From Commensalibacter papalotli (GTDB lineage: Bacteria > Pseudomonadota > Alphaproteobacteria > Acetobacterales > Acetobacteraceae): 64,000 bases of DNA. The DNA is taken from NCBI RefSeq assembly GCF_947179115.1, contig NZ_CAMXCI010000001.1, positions 1,054,001-1,118,000 on the forward strand, read 5' to 3'. Positions 57,349-64,000 of this stretch are shown one piece after another; positions within the stretch are counted from its first letter, which is position 1; each line of letters starts with the position of its first letter. Made by a program: the position numbers and the translations under genes. The notes under the pieces were generated by a model. It did not search any database. It was not told the origin of the DNA and saw nothing but the letters and a program-made list of their open reading frames with translations.

Positions 57349-58836
57349 CTAGTAAGGTAGAAACTTACTTTCTCTCTTTATGATAAGATCAGGACTAAGA
57401 TTTACCAGATACAATTCATAAGCTTGAGCTATACTGCCCTTTTGGATACGAGCAACGTTCCCACGAGGTGCATAGCCCAAAGGGTTAAGTGGAGAAACAA
57501 AATAATCATTTTTACCAACAGTTAAAAATGATAGTTCCTTGGCACGTTGCCTACGAATAAAATAACCTTCTGTTAAATTACTGCTGGGCAAACTAAAATA
57601 TTGCCAACGATTCCCAATTGCCATTATTTGCCTATCAGGTAAATAGAACCTAAGCTCTGAAGCTAGTCCATAATTATCAGAAATAATAACACAATCCACA
57701 GGCACAGCAGCATTGACAGATTGGGCAAAACTTTGCCAACCACCCAACTGTTTTAACAACATATCTTTTTTTGCAGGCAAAGGTACAATCGCAAAAATTG
57801 CTTGGATATAAACCAAAGACACTATTGAAAATCCAACAACAATAGCCGTTTTAAGCCATTTCGTCACATAAAGACCTGCAATTACCACTAACACAGGATA
57901 TAATAATCCTACCCAATTAGCCTGTACTCGATCCCCAATTGCATGTTGAATAAACACAAAAACGGGTAAGACAACCATCAACCACAATAGATATGAACCA
58001 GAATTGCATTTTCTTTGCCATACAGCTCGTGTTAAATAAAATAGCCCAATACAAAAACAGATAAAAATAACGGGTGTAGATAAACCTATTTGTCCACCTA
58101 ATAACTCTGATAAAAATTGCAAAGCACGATTTGGGTTCCAATCCCCAGCTCTTCCTCCTTGCTTGAAAAAGCTGATCCATTGATGCTGGCTGTTCCATAT
58201 AATAACAGGGGAGAAAATAAAACCTGCTAGGATTGCCCCCCCCCATAGCTCTTTCGTTTTTAAATATCCACGACCTTCTTTGGTAAATAAACACCATAGT
58301 CCCAAAGCCGCAATCATTAATAAGGCTGTATATTTGCTCAATAATGCCAACCCAGCACTGGCGCCAATAACCCACCAATATTGTACAGATTTCGTATAAA
58401 GCAGACGACCACACGCCCATAGCATTATACAAATAAAAAATAACAACGGCGTATCAGGCGTTACAATAATACCGCCGACACCCACTGTTAAGGTCGCATT
58501 TAAAAGTAAAACGGCTATAATCGCTTTTTGCCTTGAATCTGAGTGATGGCGATTAAAATCTTTAACAGCAAAATAAACAAAAAAACTGCCAACGAATGCA
58601 GCAACAGAGCCTAAAAAGCGCACTCCTAATTCTGTATTACCCCATAATAAACATCCTGTTTTAATCCACAACGCAATCATGGGTGGGTGATCATAATAAC
58701 TATAATCCAAAGCACGTGACCAAACCCAATAATAAGCTTCATCAGGAGACAGGTATAGAGATGAAGCAACAATAAAACGCACTATTGTCAAAATAATCAA
58801 TATTACCAAAAGCCATAAAGATGGATGTTTTTTCAC
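57349..58836 (-). CDS. GT39/ArnT-like glycosyltransferase (GTG start)
   Basis: A 495-residue polytopic GT-C enzyme. The first loop carries LSPDEAYYWVWSRALDYSYY then DHPPMIALWIKTG, the acidic motif of PMT/ArnT-like enzymes that use polyprenyl-phosphate sugars. About ten or more TM segments follow, with a soluble C-terminal part. The start codon is GTG with no strong ribosome site. It follows the GT2 gene in the same direction after 167 bases, making the pair a plausible donor-maker and transferase. Confidence 0.85.
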   Translation of the reverse strand: MKKHPSLWLLVILIILTIVRFIVASSLYLSPDEAYYWVWSRALDYSYYDHPPMIALWIKTGCLLWGNTELGVRFLGSVAAFVGSFFVYFAVKDFNRHHSDSRQKAIIAVLLLNATLTVGVGGIIVTPDTPLLFFICIMLWACGRLLYTKSVQYWWVIGASAGLALLSKYTALLMIAALGLWCLFTKEGRGYLKTKELWGGAILAGFIFSPVIIWNSQHQWISFFKQGGRAGDWNPNRALQFLSELLGGQIGLSTPVIFICFCIGLFYLTRAVWQRKCNSGSYLLWLMVVLPVFVFIQHAIGDRVQANWVGLLYPVLVVIAGLYVTKWLKTAIVVGFSIVSLVYIQAIFAIVPLPAKKDMLLKQLGGWQSFAQSVNAAVPVDCVIISDNYGLASELRFYLPDRQIMAIGNRWQYFSLPSSNLTEGYFIRRQRAKELSFLTVGKNDYFVSPLNPLGYAPRGNVARIQKGSIAQAYELYLVNLSPDLIIKRESKFLPY

Positions 58837-59003
58837 GTATAGTTAACCAGAATAAAAAAGGTGAAGATATTTGAAATGATGCCGATAATAATATCAACAT
58901 AACACATTATAAGAAAGTTACATTCCACCGTAAGGAAGAATTAAACATCTCTTATTTGCAGCGATATAAAATTGTTTTAAATAAGTTGGTTAGATTAGAC
59001 CGA

Positions 59004-59735
59004 TTAAATTCGTTGATATAGTTTTTCAATTAACATAATGACGAATTGAATCATTACTCGGAAACCAAGTTTACTTTTCCCAAATATTCTTTCACGAAAC
59101 CTGAAAGGTACTTCTTTTATTCGAGTTGTTTTGGGCGAGGACATTACCAGATCTAATAAAATCTTGAACCCTGTTCCTGACAATTGTGGCATAAGCTCAA
59201 TGAACAAAGACCGTTTTAACAGAAAAAAACCACTCATTGGGTCTTGCAAAGGAACAGGTAAAAAAAATTGTGAAATACGAATTCCCGTATTTGATAAAAA
59301 ATGACGCCATTTATTGGCAAGTCCAGTATCATCACCGCCTTCTACGTGACGACTACCTACTGCAAAATCATAATTATCTTTTAATACAGCATCTAACATA
59401 ATGGGTAGACATGTTTCATCATGCTGCATATCTCCATCAATCACGGCTATACATTGTGCAGATGTCGACAGCACACCTTCTATTACTGCTGTAGAAAGCC
59501 CTCGCCTTCCTACACGTAAAATTCCCCTAATTCGTTGGTCTTGTTGGGCCAATTGCCAAACTTGCTCAATCGTACCGTCAGGAGAGTTATCATCGACAAA
59601 AATTGCTTCCCAACGTCTTCCATCTAATGCTTTAACCAGAGCTTGAAATAACGGCTCCACATTATCCCTTTCATTATAGCAAGGGATAATCACACAAAGC
59701 TCTAACTTATATTTTGAGGGGGTGAAAACATTCAT
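59004..59735 (-). CDS. GT2 glycosyltransferase, polyprenol-phosphate mannose synthase-like
   Basis: The 243 residues fit the DPM1/Ppm1 form of GT2: CVIIPCYNERDNVEPLFQAL, IFVDDNSPDGT, VIDGDMQHDE (the DxD metal site) and PLQDPMSGFFLLKRSLF. There is no C-terminal TM pair of the GtrB kind, only a hydrophobic end (MIQFVIMLIEKLYQ). It would make polyprenyl-phosphate-sugar, with GDP-mannose from ManC as the likely donor. It starts 37 bases after the lrp-like gene. Confidence 0.85.
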   Translation of the reverse strand: MNVFTPSKYKLELCVIIPCYNERDNVEPLFQALVKALDGRRWEAIFVDDNSPDGTIEQVWQLAQQDQRIRGILRVGRRGLSTAVIEGVLSTSAQCIAVIDGDMQHDETCLPIMLDAVLKDNYDFAVGSRHVEGGDDTGLANKWRHFLSNTGIRISQFFLPVPLQDPMSGFFLLKRSLFIELMPQLSGTGFKILLDLVMSSPKTTRIKEVPFRFRERIFGKSKLGFRVMIQFVIMLIEKLYQRI

Positions 59736-59772
59736 TACGATATTTACAATCTATCCATATACAAAAGATACA

Positions 59773-60255
59773 TCATTCAGCAGGTTTAGCTAGAGGAACC
59801 CCTTCTCTTTGCAAGCTGGTTCTAATGATTTGTAAAGTTTGAACTCTGGCAACATGAGGATTACTGGTCAACTCATGCGTTAATCGATTCTCATCCTCGG
59901 CATCCTTAGCAATAAAACGAATTAAGAAATCAACACCACCACGCACCATGTGGCACTCTCTCACCTCGGGCAATTCCGCCATTTGGGTTTCAAATTCTGT
60001 TAAGACAGATTCTTTTTGACTATCCAAACCAACCAAAACAAACACTGACAAAGACCAGCCCACAGAAACATTATCTATGACTGCATGATAACTTTTTATA
60101 ACCCCCATAGCTTCCAAGCGTCTGACCCGTCGCAAACAAGGCGGAGCAGATATACCAACACGTTGAGCTAAATCAATATTAGTAATGCGTCCATCTTTTT
60201 GTAATTCATCCAAAATCAGCCAGTCAATTCTATCAAGTTCTACTAATTGTGCCAT
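59773..60255 (-). CDS. Lrp/AsnC-family transcription regulator
   Basis: The 160 residues start with an AsnC-type HTH (DRIDWLILDELQKDGRITN, then DLAQRVGISAPPCLRRVRRL) and a C-terminal RAM/ACT-like effector domain (ECHMVRGGVDFLIRF). It is divergent from trxB, the same arrangement as lrp-trxB in E. coli and many proteobacteria. Whether it controls the downstream glycosyltransferase genes is unknown. Global Lrp or a local amino-acid sensor are both possible. Confidence 0.93.
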   Translation of the reverse strand: MAQLVELDRIDWLILDELQKDGRITNIDLAQRVGISAPPCLRRVRRLEAMGVIKSYHAVIDNVSVGWSLSVFVLVGLDSQKESVLTEFETQMAELPEVRECHMVRGGVDFLIRFIAKDAEDENRLTHELTSNPHVARVQTLQIIRTSLQREGVPLAKPAE

Positions 60256-60396
60256 ATACTTGTTACCTGCCCTAGCATTTTGTATTTTATTTATATCTTT
60301 AAAAGGCTATTGTTAAACGAAACCTTCTTTTTATACAATAAACACCATATATATAATATTTAAAAAATCGCTACGACAAAATCAGGATATAACAAT

Positions 60397-61356
60397 ATGA
60401 CGGAAACATTTATAACAAATATGCTTATTATTGGTGCGGGTCCTGCTGGATATACAGCAGCAATTTACGGTGCCAGAGCTAATATGAAACCCGTTCTTTT
60501 AACAGGCCTACAACCTGGTGGACAATTGACCATCACCAATGATGTAGAAAACTATCCAGGCTTTGCAGAGGCTATTCAAGGGCCTTGGTTAATGGATCAA
60601 ATGGCAGCGCAAGCTAAAAATGTTGGTGCCGAAATCGTAATGGACAGTGTTTCAAAATGTTCCTTACTTGACCCTCAAAAAGAAGATGGATATTTTGTTT
60701 TTCATACCGATGGTGGCAATATCTATAAAGCACGCACTGCCATTATTGCTACAGGGGCTCAGGCTCGTTGGTTAGGACTAGAAGCCGAAGAGCGCCTACA
60801 AGGATATGGCGTTTCTGCTTGTGCTACTTGTGATGGTTTTTTTTATCGTGGTAAAAAAGTAGCTGTAATTGGCGGCGGAAATACTGCTGTTGAAGAGGCA
60901 TTATACCTGACCCATCATGCATCTCATGTTACTCTTATTCATCGCCGCGATAGCCTAAGAGCTGAAAAAATCCAACAAGATCGTTTGCTTGCTAATCCAA
61001 AGATCTCTGTCATTTGGGATTCTGTCGTTGAAAATATTCTTTCAGGAGGAACCCCAGAAGCTGTCACAGGTGTTGCTTTAAAAAATATTAAAACAAATGA
61101 ACAAGCTACCATTGATGTAGATGGTGTTTTTATCGCTATTGGTCATAATCCAAACACCTCTTTGTTTAAAGGGCAAATTGAATTGGATTCTGAAAACTAT
61201 ATCAAGACAAAACCAGGTACAACACAGACCTCTATTCATGGTATTTTTGCAGCAGGTGACGTGCAAGATAAAACTTACCGCCAAGCAATTACTGCTGCTG
61301 GCTCTGGATGTATGGCAGCTTTAGAAGCTGAACGCTATTTAGGTGAAACAAACTAA
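60397..61356 (+). CDS. trxB: Thioredoxin reductase
   Basis: Reduces thioredoxin with NADPH. The 319-residue protein has FAD-binding GAGPAGYTAAIYGARA at the N-terminus, redox CATC in SACATCDGFFYRGKK, NADP-binding GGGNTAVEEALYL and the C-terminal FAD loop GIFAAGDVQDKTYRQ. It would supply electrons to Bcp (31595) and other peroxidases. A 17-bp perfect hairpin begins seven bases after its stop. Confidence 0.97.
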   Translation: MTETFITNMLIIGAGPAGYTAAIYGARANMKPVLLTGLQPGGQLTITNDVENYPGFAEAIQGPWLMDQMAAQAKNVGAEIVMDSVSKCSLLDPQKEDGYFVFHTDGGNIYKARTAIIATGAQARWLGLEAEERLQGYGVSACATCDGFFYRGKKVAVIGGGNTAVEEALYLTHHASHVTLIHRRDSLRAEKIQQDRLLANPKISVIWDSVVENILSGGTPEAVTGVALKNIKTNEQATIDVDGVFIAIGHNPNTSLFKGQIELDSENYIKTKPGTTQTSIHGIFAAGDVQDKTYRQAITAAGSGCMAALEAERYLGETN

Positions 61357-61362
61357 AGAATA

Positions 61363-61408
61363 TGATATTAGATGGGAAAAAATAATCTTTATTTCCCATC
61401 TAATATCA
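61363..61408 (+). terminator. 17-bp perfect hairpin after trxB, abutting the next start codon
   Basis: TGATATTAGATGGGAAA pairs perfectly with TTTCCCATCTAATATCA around a 12-base A/T loop. The following gene's best ATG stands at 61411, two bases beyond the stem. No U-run follows, so it could act as translation control instead of, or besides, a terminator. Confidence 0.6.
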
Positions 61409-61410
61409 AA

Positions 61411-61704
61411 ATGATAGATGACACGTATCTAAAATTATCGATTCATAAAGCTTTCTTAGGGCATATCGGAACAAATATCCGTGCCATTGCTTATGATTAT
61501 ACAAATATATGTATCTTTATTTATGCTTATTTAAATCAAGAGCCAAGGGATGATGATTTTGAAATTATAGATCGTGCTGCTACTGAAATATTAGCAGATT
61601 TTCCACAACTTGAATCACAAGATATTACTTTAATCAAAACAGCAAATCCAATAGCATCTCTCAATGCTCATAAGGGATGGATTTTCGTTAGATATGAAAA
61701 TTAA
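61411..61704 (+). CDS. Small conserved-type cytoplasmic protein, function unknown
   Basis: From ATG 61411 the product is 97 residues, MIDDTYLKLSIHKAFLGHIG onward. The GTNIRAIAYDYTNICIFIYAYLNQEP segment reads as helix then beta-hairpin, and ATEILADFPQLE recalls an IADFP motif of a widespread family of small proteins that I cannot name safely. The frame stays open upstream to ATG 61372, but those 13 codons lie inside the trxB hairpin. There is no ribosome site outside the hairpin. Its end overlaps convergent manC by four bases. Confidence 0.65.
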   Translation: MIDDTYLKLSIHKAFLGHIGTNIRAIAYDYTNICIFIYAYLNQEPRDDDFEIIDRAATEILADFPQLESQDITLIKTANPIASLNAHKGWIFVRYEN

Positions 61705-63137
61705 TCCAAACGGTTATAATTATCTTCTATACGAATAATATCATCTTCATTTAAATAAGCGCCAGACTGTATTTCAATCACTACCAAAGGGATACGTCCA
61801 GGATTCCCCAAACGATGTAATGTTCCAGCTGGCAAGTAAACACTTTCATTCTCTTTAACAAGAATATTTTCATTGCCCCTTGTGACCTCTGCAACTCCAG
61901 AAACCACAACCCAATGTTCAGAGCGATGATAATGTTTTTGCAAAGAAAGTTGTGAACCTTCATTTACCACCAGCTGTTTTACCTGAAAACGATGTCCATT
62001 GACCAAAGTTTCATAAAACCCCCAAGGGCGATAACAACGTGCATGTGCAAAGGCTTCTTTTTGCTTGGCTGTTATCAACCGTTCAACAATCTTTTTAACT
62101 TCTTGAGATTTGCGTCGATCTGTAACCAAGACAGCATCTTTAGTAACCACAACAACCACATCATCAAGACCACTGACCGCCGCCACCATATCATCCGAGC
62201 GAACATAGCTATTATGAGTATTTTCTAAGAACACATTACCTATGGCAACATTGCCTACTTTATCTTTTGGGCTAATGTCCCAAAGACCATCCCAACTACC
62301 TATATCTGACCAAGTTAAATCCGCAGCAATAACTAGCATTTGCTCGGTTTTTTCAGCAATCGCATAATCAATCGAAATATCAGGAATATTTACAAAATCC
62401 TCAAGTTGGATTCGTTCAAAATATAAATCTGTTTTGCGGTTTTTAATGGCAATTTGTATAAGAGATAAAAGCTCTGGCGTATATTTTTCCATTTCCCTCA
62501 GCATCGTCTGTGCAGAAAAAACAAACATCCCTGAATTCCACAAATAATTCCCAGATCCTATCATATGAACAGCACGCTGATAGTCAGGTTTTTCTGTAAA
62601 TGCTTTTACAAAAAAAGCATGTTCGGCCTCTGAAAGCTTTTGCCCTTTTTCAATATACCCATACCCCGTTTCTGGTCTGGTTGGATGAATACCAAATGTA
62701 AGAATTTTTTCCTTTTGAGCCAGGATTGCTGCCTCTTTAACTAATTCAATTAAAAGCTCTGTTTCTTGAACAACTGCATCAGCTGCCATGACCCAAAGAA
62801 TATAATTTGGGTTTTCTTGAGCTACTAACATGCTTGCTGCTGCAATCGCTGGGGCTGAATTTCTGCCAATTGGCTCTAATAAAATACGGGCTTTTTCAAT
62901 GCCAATCTCGCGCAACTGTTCAGCAATTAAAAAACGATGATCATTATTACAAACAATAATCGGGTCTGTAAACATAGACCCGACCGCTCTTAATGCTGTA
63001 TCTTGCAACATCGAATTATTTGTTAACAATGGCCATAATTGCTTGGGAAAACTGGCACGGGAAACAGGCCATAATCTGCTGCCTGTACCTCCTGACAAAA
63101 TTACGGGAACAATTTTAAAATTCTCAGTTCCACTCAT
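61701..63137 (-). CDS. manC: Mannose-1-phosphate guanylyltransferase/mannose-6-phosphate isomerase
   Basis: A bifunctional enzyme of 478 residues that makes GDP-mannose (and can make mannose-6-phosphate). The pyrophosphorylase motif is VILSGGTGSRLWPVSRASFP then KQLWPLL, with FTEKPD in the nucleotidyltransferase domain, and the C-terminal cupin isomerase has RPWGFYETL, QKHYHRSEHWVVVSG and YLPAGTLHRLGN with metal-binding His. It follows ihfB (40 bases) in the same direction. Its product could feed the GT2 enzyme at 59004. Confidence 0.95.
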   Translation of the reverse strand: MSGTENFKIVPVILSGGTGSRLWPVSRASFPKQLWPLLTNNSMLQDTALRAVGSMFTDPIIVCNNDHRFLIAEQLREIGIEKARILLEPIGRNSAPAIAAASMLVAQENPNYILWVMAADAVVQETELLIELVKEAAILAQKEKILTFGIHPTRPETGYGYIEKGQKLSEAEHAFFVKAFTEKPDYQRAVHMIGSGNYLWNSGMFVFSAQTMLREMEKYTPELLSLIQIAIKNRKTDLYFERIQLEDFVNIPDISIDYAIAEKTEQMLVIAADLTWSDIGSWDGLWDISPKDKVGNVAIGNVFLENTHNSYVRSDDMVAAVSGLDDVVVVVTKDAVLVTDRRKSQEVKKIVERLITAKQKEAFAHARCYRPWGFYETLVNGHRFQVKQLVVNEGSQLSLQKHYHRSEHWVVVSGVAEVTRGNENILVKENESVYLPAGTLHRLGNPGRIPLVVIEIQSGAYLNEDDIIRIEDNYNRLD

Positions 63138-63177
63138 TTTTTTTCCTTGCCTTTTTATTATTTTCCCAAAGCTGAGC

Positions 63178-63480
63178 TTACTTTTTAGCAGCCTCTTCTA
63201 ATTGATTATTTGTTCGCTTTCTGAGTTCTTTACCGGTTTTGAAAAAAGGAACGTGCTTTTCTTCAACTTCAACAGCATCCCCAGTTCTAGGATTGCGACC
63301 TGTACGAGCTTTACGATTTTTAACAAAAAAAGCACCAAAACCACGCAACTCTACTCTACCACCTTCAGACAACGAAGCTTCGATTTCATCAAAAATCGTA
63401 GAAACAATCAAATCAATATCTTTAATTAATAAATTTGGATGTGCTGCTGCAATCTCTAAAATTAGTTCAGATTTAGTCAT
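63178..63480 (-). CDS. ihfB: Integration host factor subunit beta
   Basis: IHF is a heterodimeric DNA-bending protein. The 100-residue product has the HU/IHF fold: MTKSELILEIAAAHPNLLIKD, RVELRGFGAFFVKNRKAR and the beta-arm GRNPRTGDAVEVEEKHVPFF with the intercalating Pro. The extended N-terminal form and FGAFF identify it as the beta subunit rather than HU. sppA lies upstream and manC downstream. The partner ihfA is not in the window. Confidence 0.93.
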   Translation of the reverse strand: MTKSELILEIAAAHPNLLIKDIDLIVSTIFDEIEASLSEGGRVELRGFGAFFVKNRKARTGRNPRTGDAVEVEEKHVPFFKTGKELRKRTNNQLEEAAKK

Positions 63481-63519
63481 TCATTTATACTCATTATATA
63501 CTTTTATTAAATTTGTAGC

Positions 63520-64000
63520 CTAAGGTTTCCAAATTGCTATAGCACCATCAAGATTTTCATGACTATTATACAGTGCTTGCTGCATAACCCCATTCATCGT
63601 ATCTCCTAGTGTTTCACCCATAAATCTAGAAAACCACTTAGAAGGTTTCTTATTTTTTAACTCTATTACTTTGATATCAGATGATAATTTTAAATACTGA
63701 GCTAACCATTTCTTGGCATCTTGCTCTGTACCAATTTGATCGACTAACCCATTGTTAACCGCTTGTTGACCACTATATGGACGACCATCACCAAGTTCTT
63801 TTACCTTGGCAACATCCATATGCCTTCCTTGTGCAACCATTCCTACAAATTGATCATAAAAGTTCTCAATCAATCCTTGTAACATCTCACGACCTTGAGG
63901 TGATAAAGGCTTAACCATCGAAGGTTGTCCCTTCAAAGGCCCAGAAACCAGCTGATCAACAGTAATGCCAACTTTTCCCAACAATCCGGAAATGTCAGGC
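63520..64000 (-). CDS. sppA: Signal peptide peptidase SppA, C-terminal part (runs off the window)
   Basis: A membrane serine protease that degrades signal peptides. The visible 160 codons continue to the window end in frame (PDISGLL before the first Met-like TTG), so the start lies beyond base 64000. GITVDQLVSGPLKGQPSM, SPQGREMLQGLIENFYDQFV then MDVAKVKELGDGRPYSGQQAV and GLVDQIG fit the C-terminal half of the 300-residue SppA type. The catalytic Ser/Lys are only partly inside the window (Lys near SGPLKGQ). Confidence 0.92.
   Translation of the reverse strand, partial: PDISGLLGKVGITVDQLVSGPLKGQPSMVKPLSPQGREMLQGLIENFYDQFVGMVAQGRHMDVAKVKELGDGRPYSGQQAVNNGLVDQIGTEQDAKKWLAQYLKLSSDIKVIELKNKKPSKWFSRFMGETLGDTMNGVMQQALYNSHENLDGAIAIWKP

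Overview
The window is a low-G+C chromosomal segment of an alphaproteobacterium, most likely an acetic acid bacterium (Acetobacteraceae) of the AT-rich Commensalibacter type. The pointers are an AarC-type succinyl-CoA:acetate CoA-transferase with its catalytic Glu at residue 294, a 436-residue citrate synthase just after a SixA-like phosphatase (an arrangement like the aar cluster of Acetobacter aceti), the ispH-thrB-rnhA and glnE-bcp blocks common in alphaproteobacteria, and AT-rich spacers. The genus is an inference from these traits; no database search was possible.

Bases 1-18831 are one long minus-strand block of the core information machinery. In transcription order it runs rplK-rplA-rplJ-rplL-rpoB-rpoC, then rpsL-rpsG-tuf, then the S10 operon rpsJ-rplC-rplD-rplW-rplB-rpsS-rplV-rpsC-rplP-rpmC, leaving the window inside the S10/spc region. 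Two usual members are missing at their expected places: fusA between rpsG and tuf, and secE-nusG ahead of rplK. The spacers rplA-rplJ, rplL-rpoB and rpoC-rpsL are rich in perfect hairpins. Bases 18898-24808 hold a tripartite RND efflux operon, also on the minus strand and reading toward rplK.

Bases 25155-34858 carry a large AsmA/YhdP-like envelope protein, divergent glnE-bcp, and a minus-strand set of an EcsC-family protein, leucyl/phenylalanyl-tRNA-protein transferase and a periplasmic protein made of a duplicated domain. Then come a small secreted protein, ispH-thrB-rnhA, a lipoprotein and a very AT-rich polytopic membrane protein that resembles GtrII-type glucosyltransferases.

Bases 40566-45207 are the acetate/TCA block: aarC, a metallophosphoesterase, chorismate mutase, a SixA-like phosphatase and gltA. 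Next are pyrE, murI, a polyprenyl diphosphate synthase and an N6-adenine methyltransferase, then the class I ribonucleotide reductase genes nrdB and nrdA facing each other around an aldo/keto reductase, with NrdR-box-like palindromes ahead of both. guaA follows, together with a DUF4377-type lipoprotein gene whose signal peptide is cut by a stop codon. The right end has tRNA-Arg(ACG), a lone receiver-domain protein, a GT39 and a GT2 glycosyltransferase, the divergent lrp/trxB pair, a small unknown gene, manC, ihfB and the 3' part of sppA. ManC, the GT2 enzyme and the GT39 enzyme could form a GDP-mannose to polyprenyl-phosphate-mannose to acceptor pathway.

I see no CRISPR array, insertion sequence, prophage, rRNA or recognisable defence island. 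The most notable points are operon rearrangements, hairpin arrays, the broken lipoprotein gene, the AT-rich island gene and a small gene whose start abuts a 17-bp perfect hairpin. None amounts to convincing evidence of a wholly new system.
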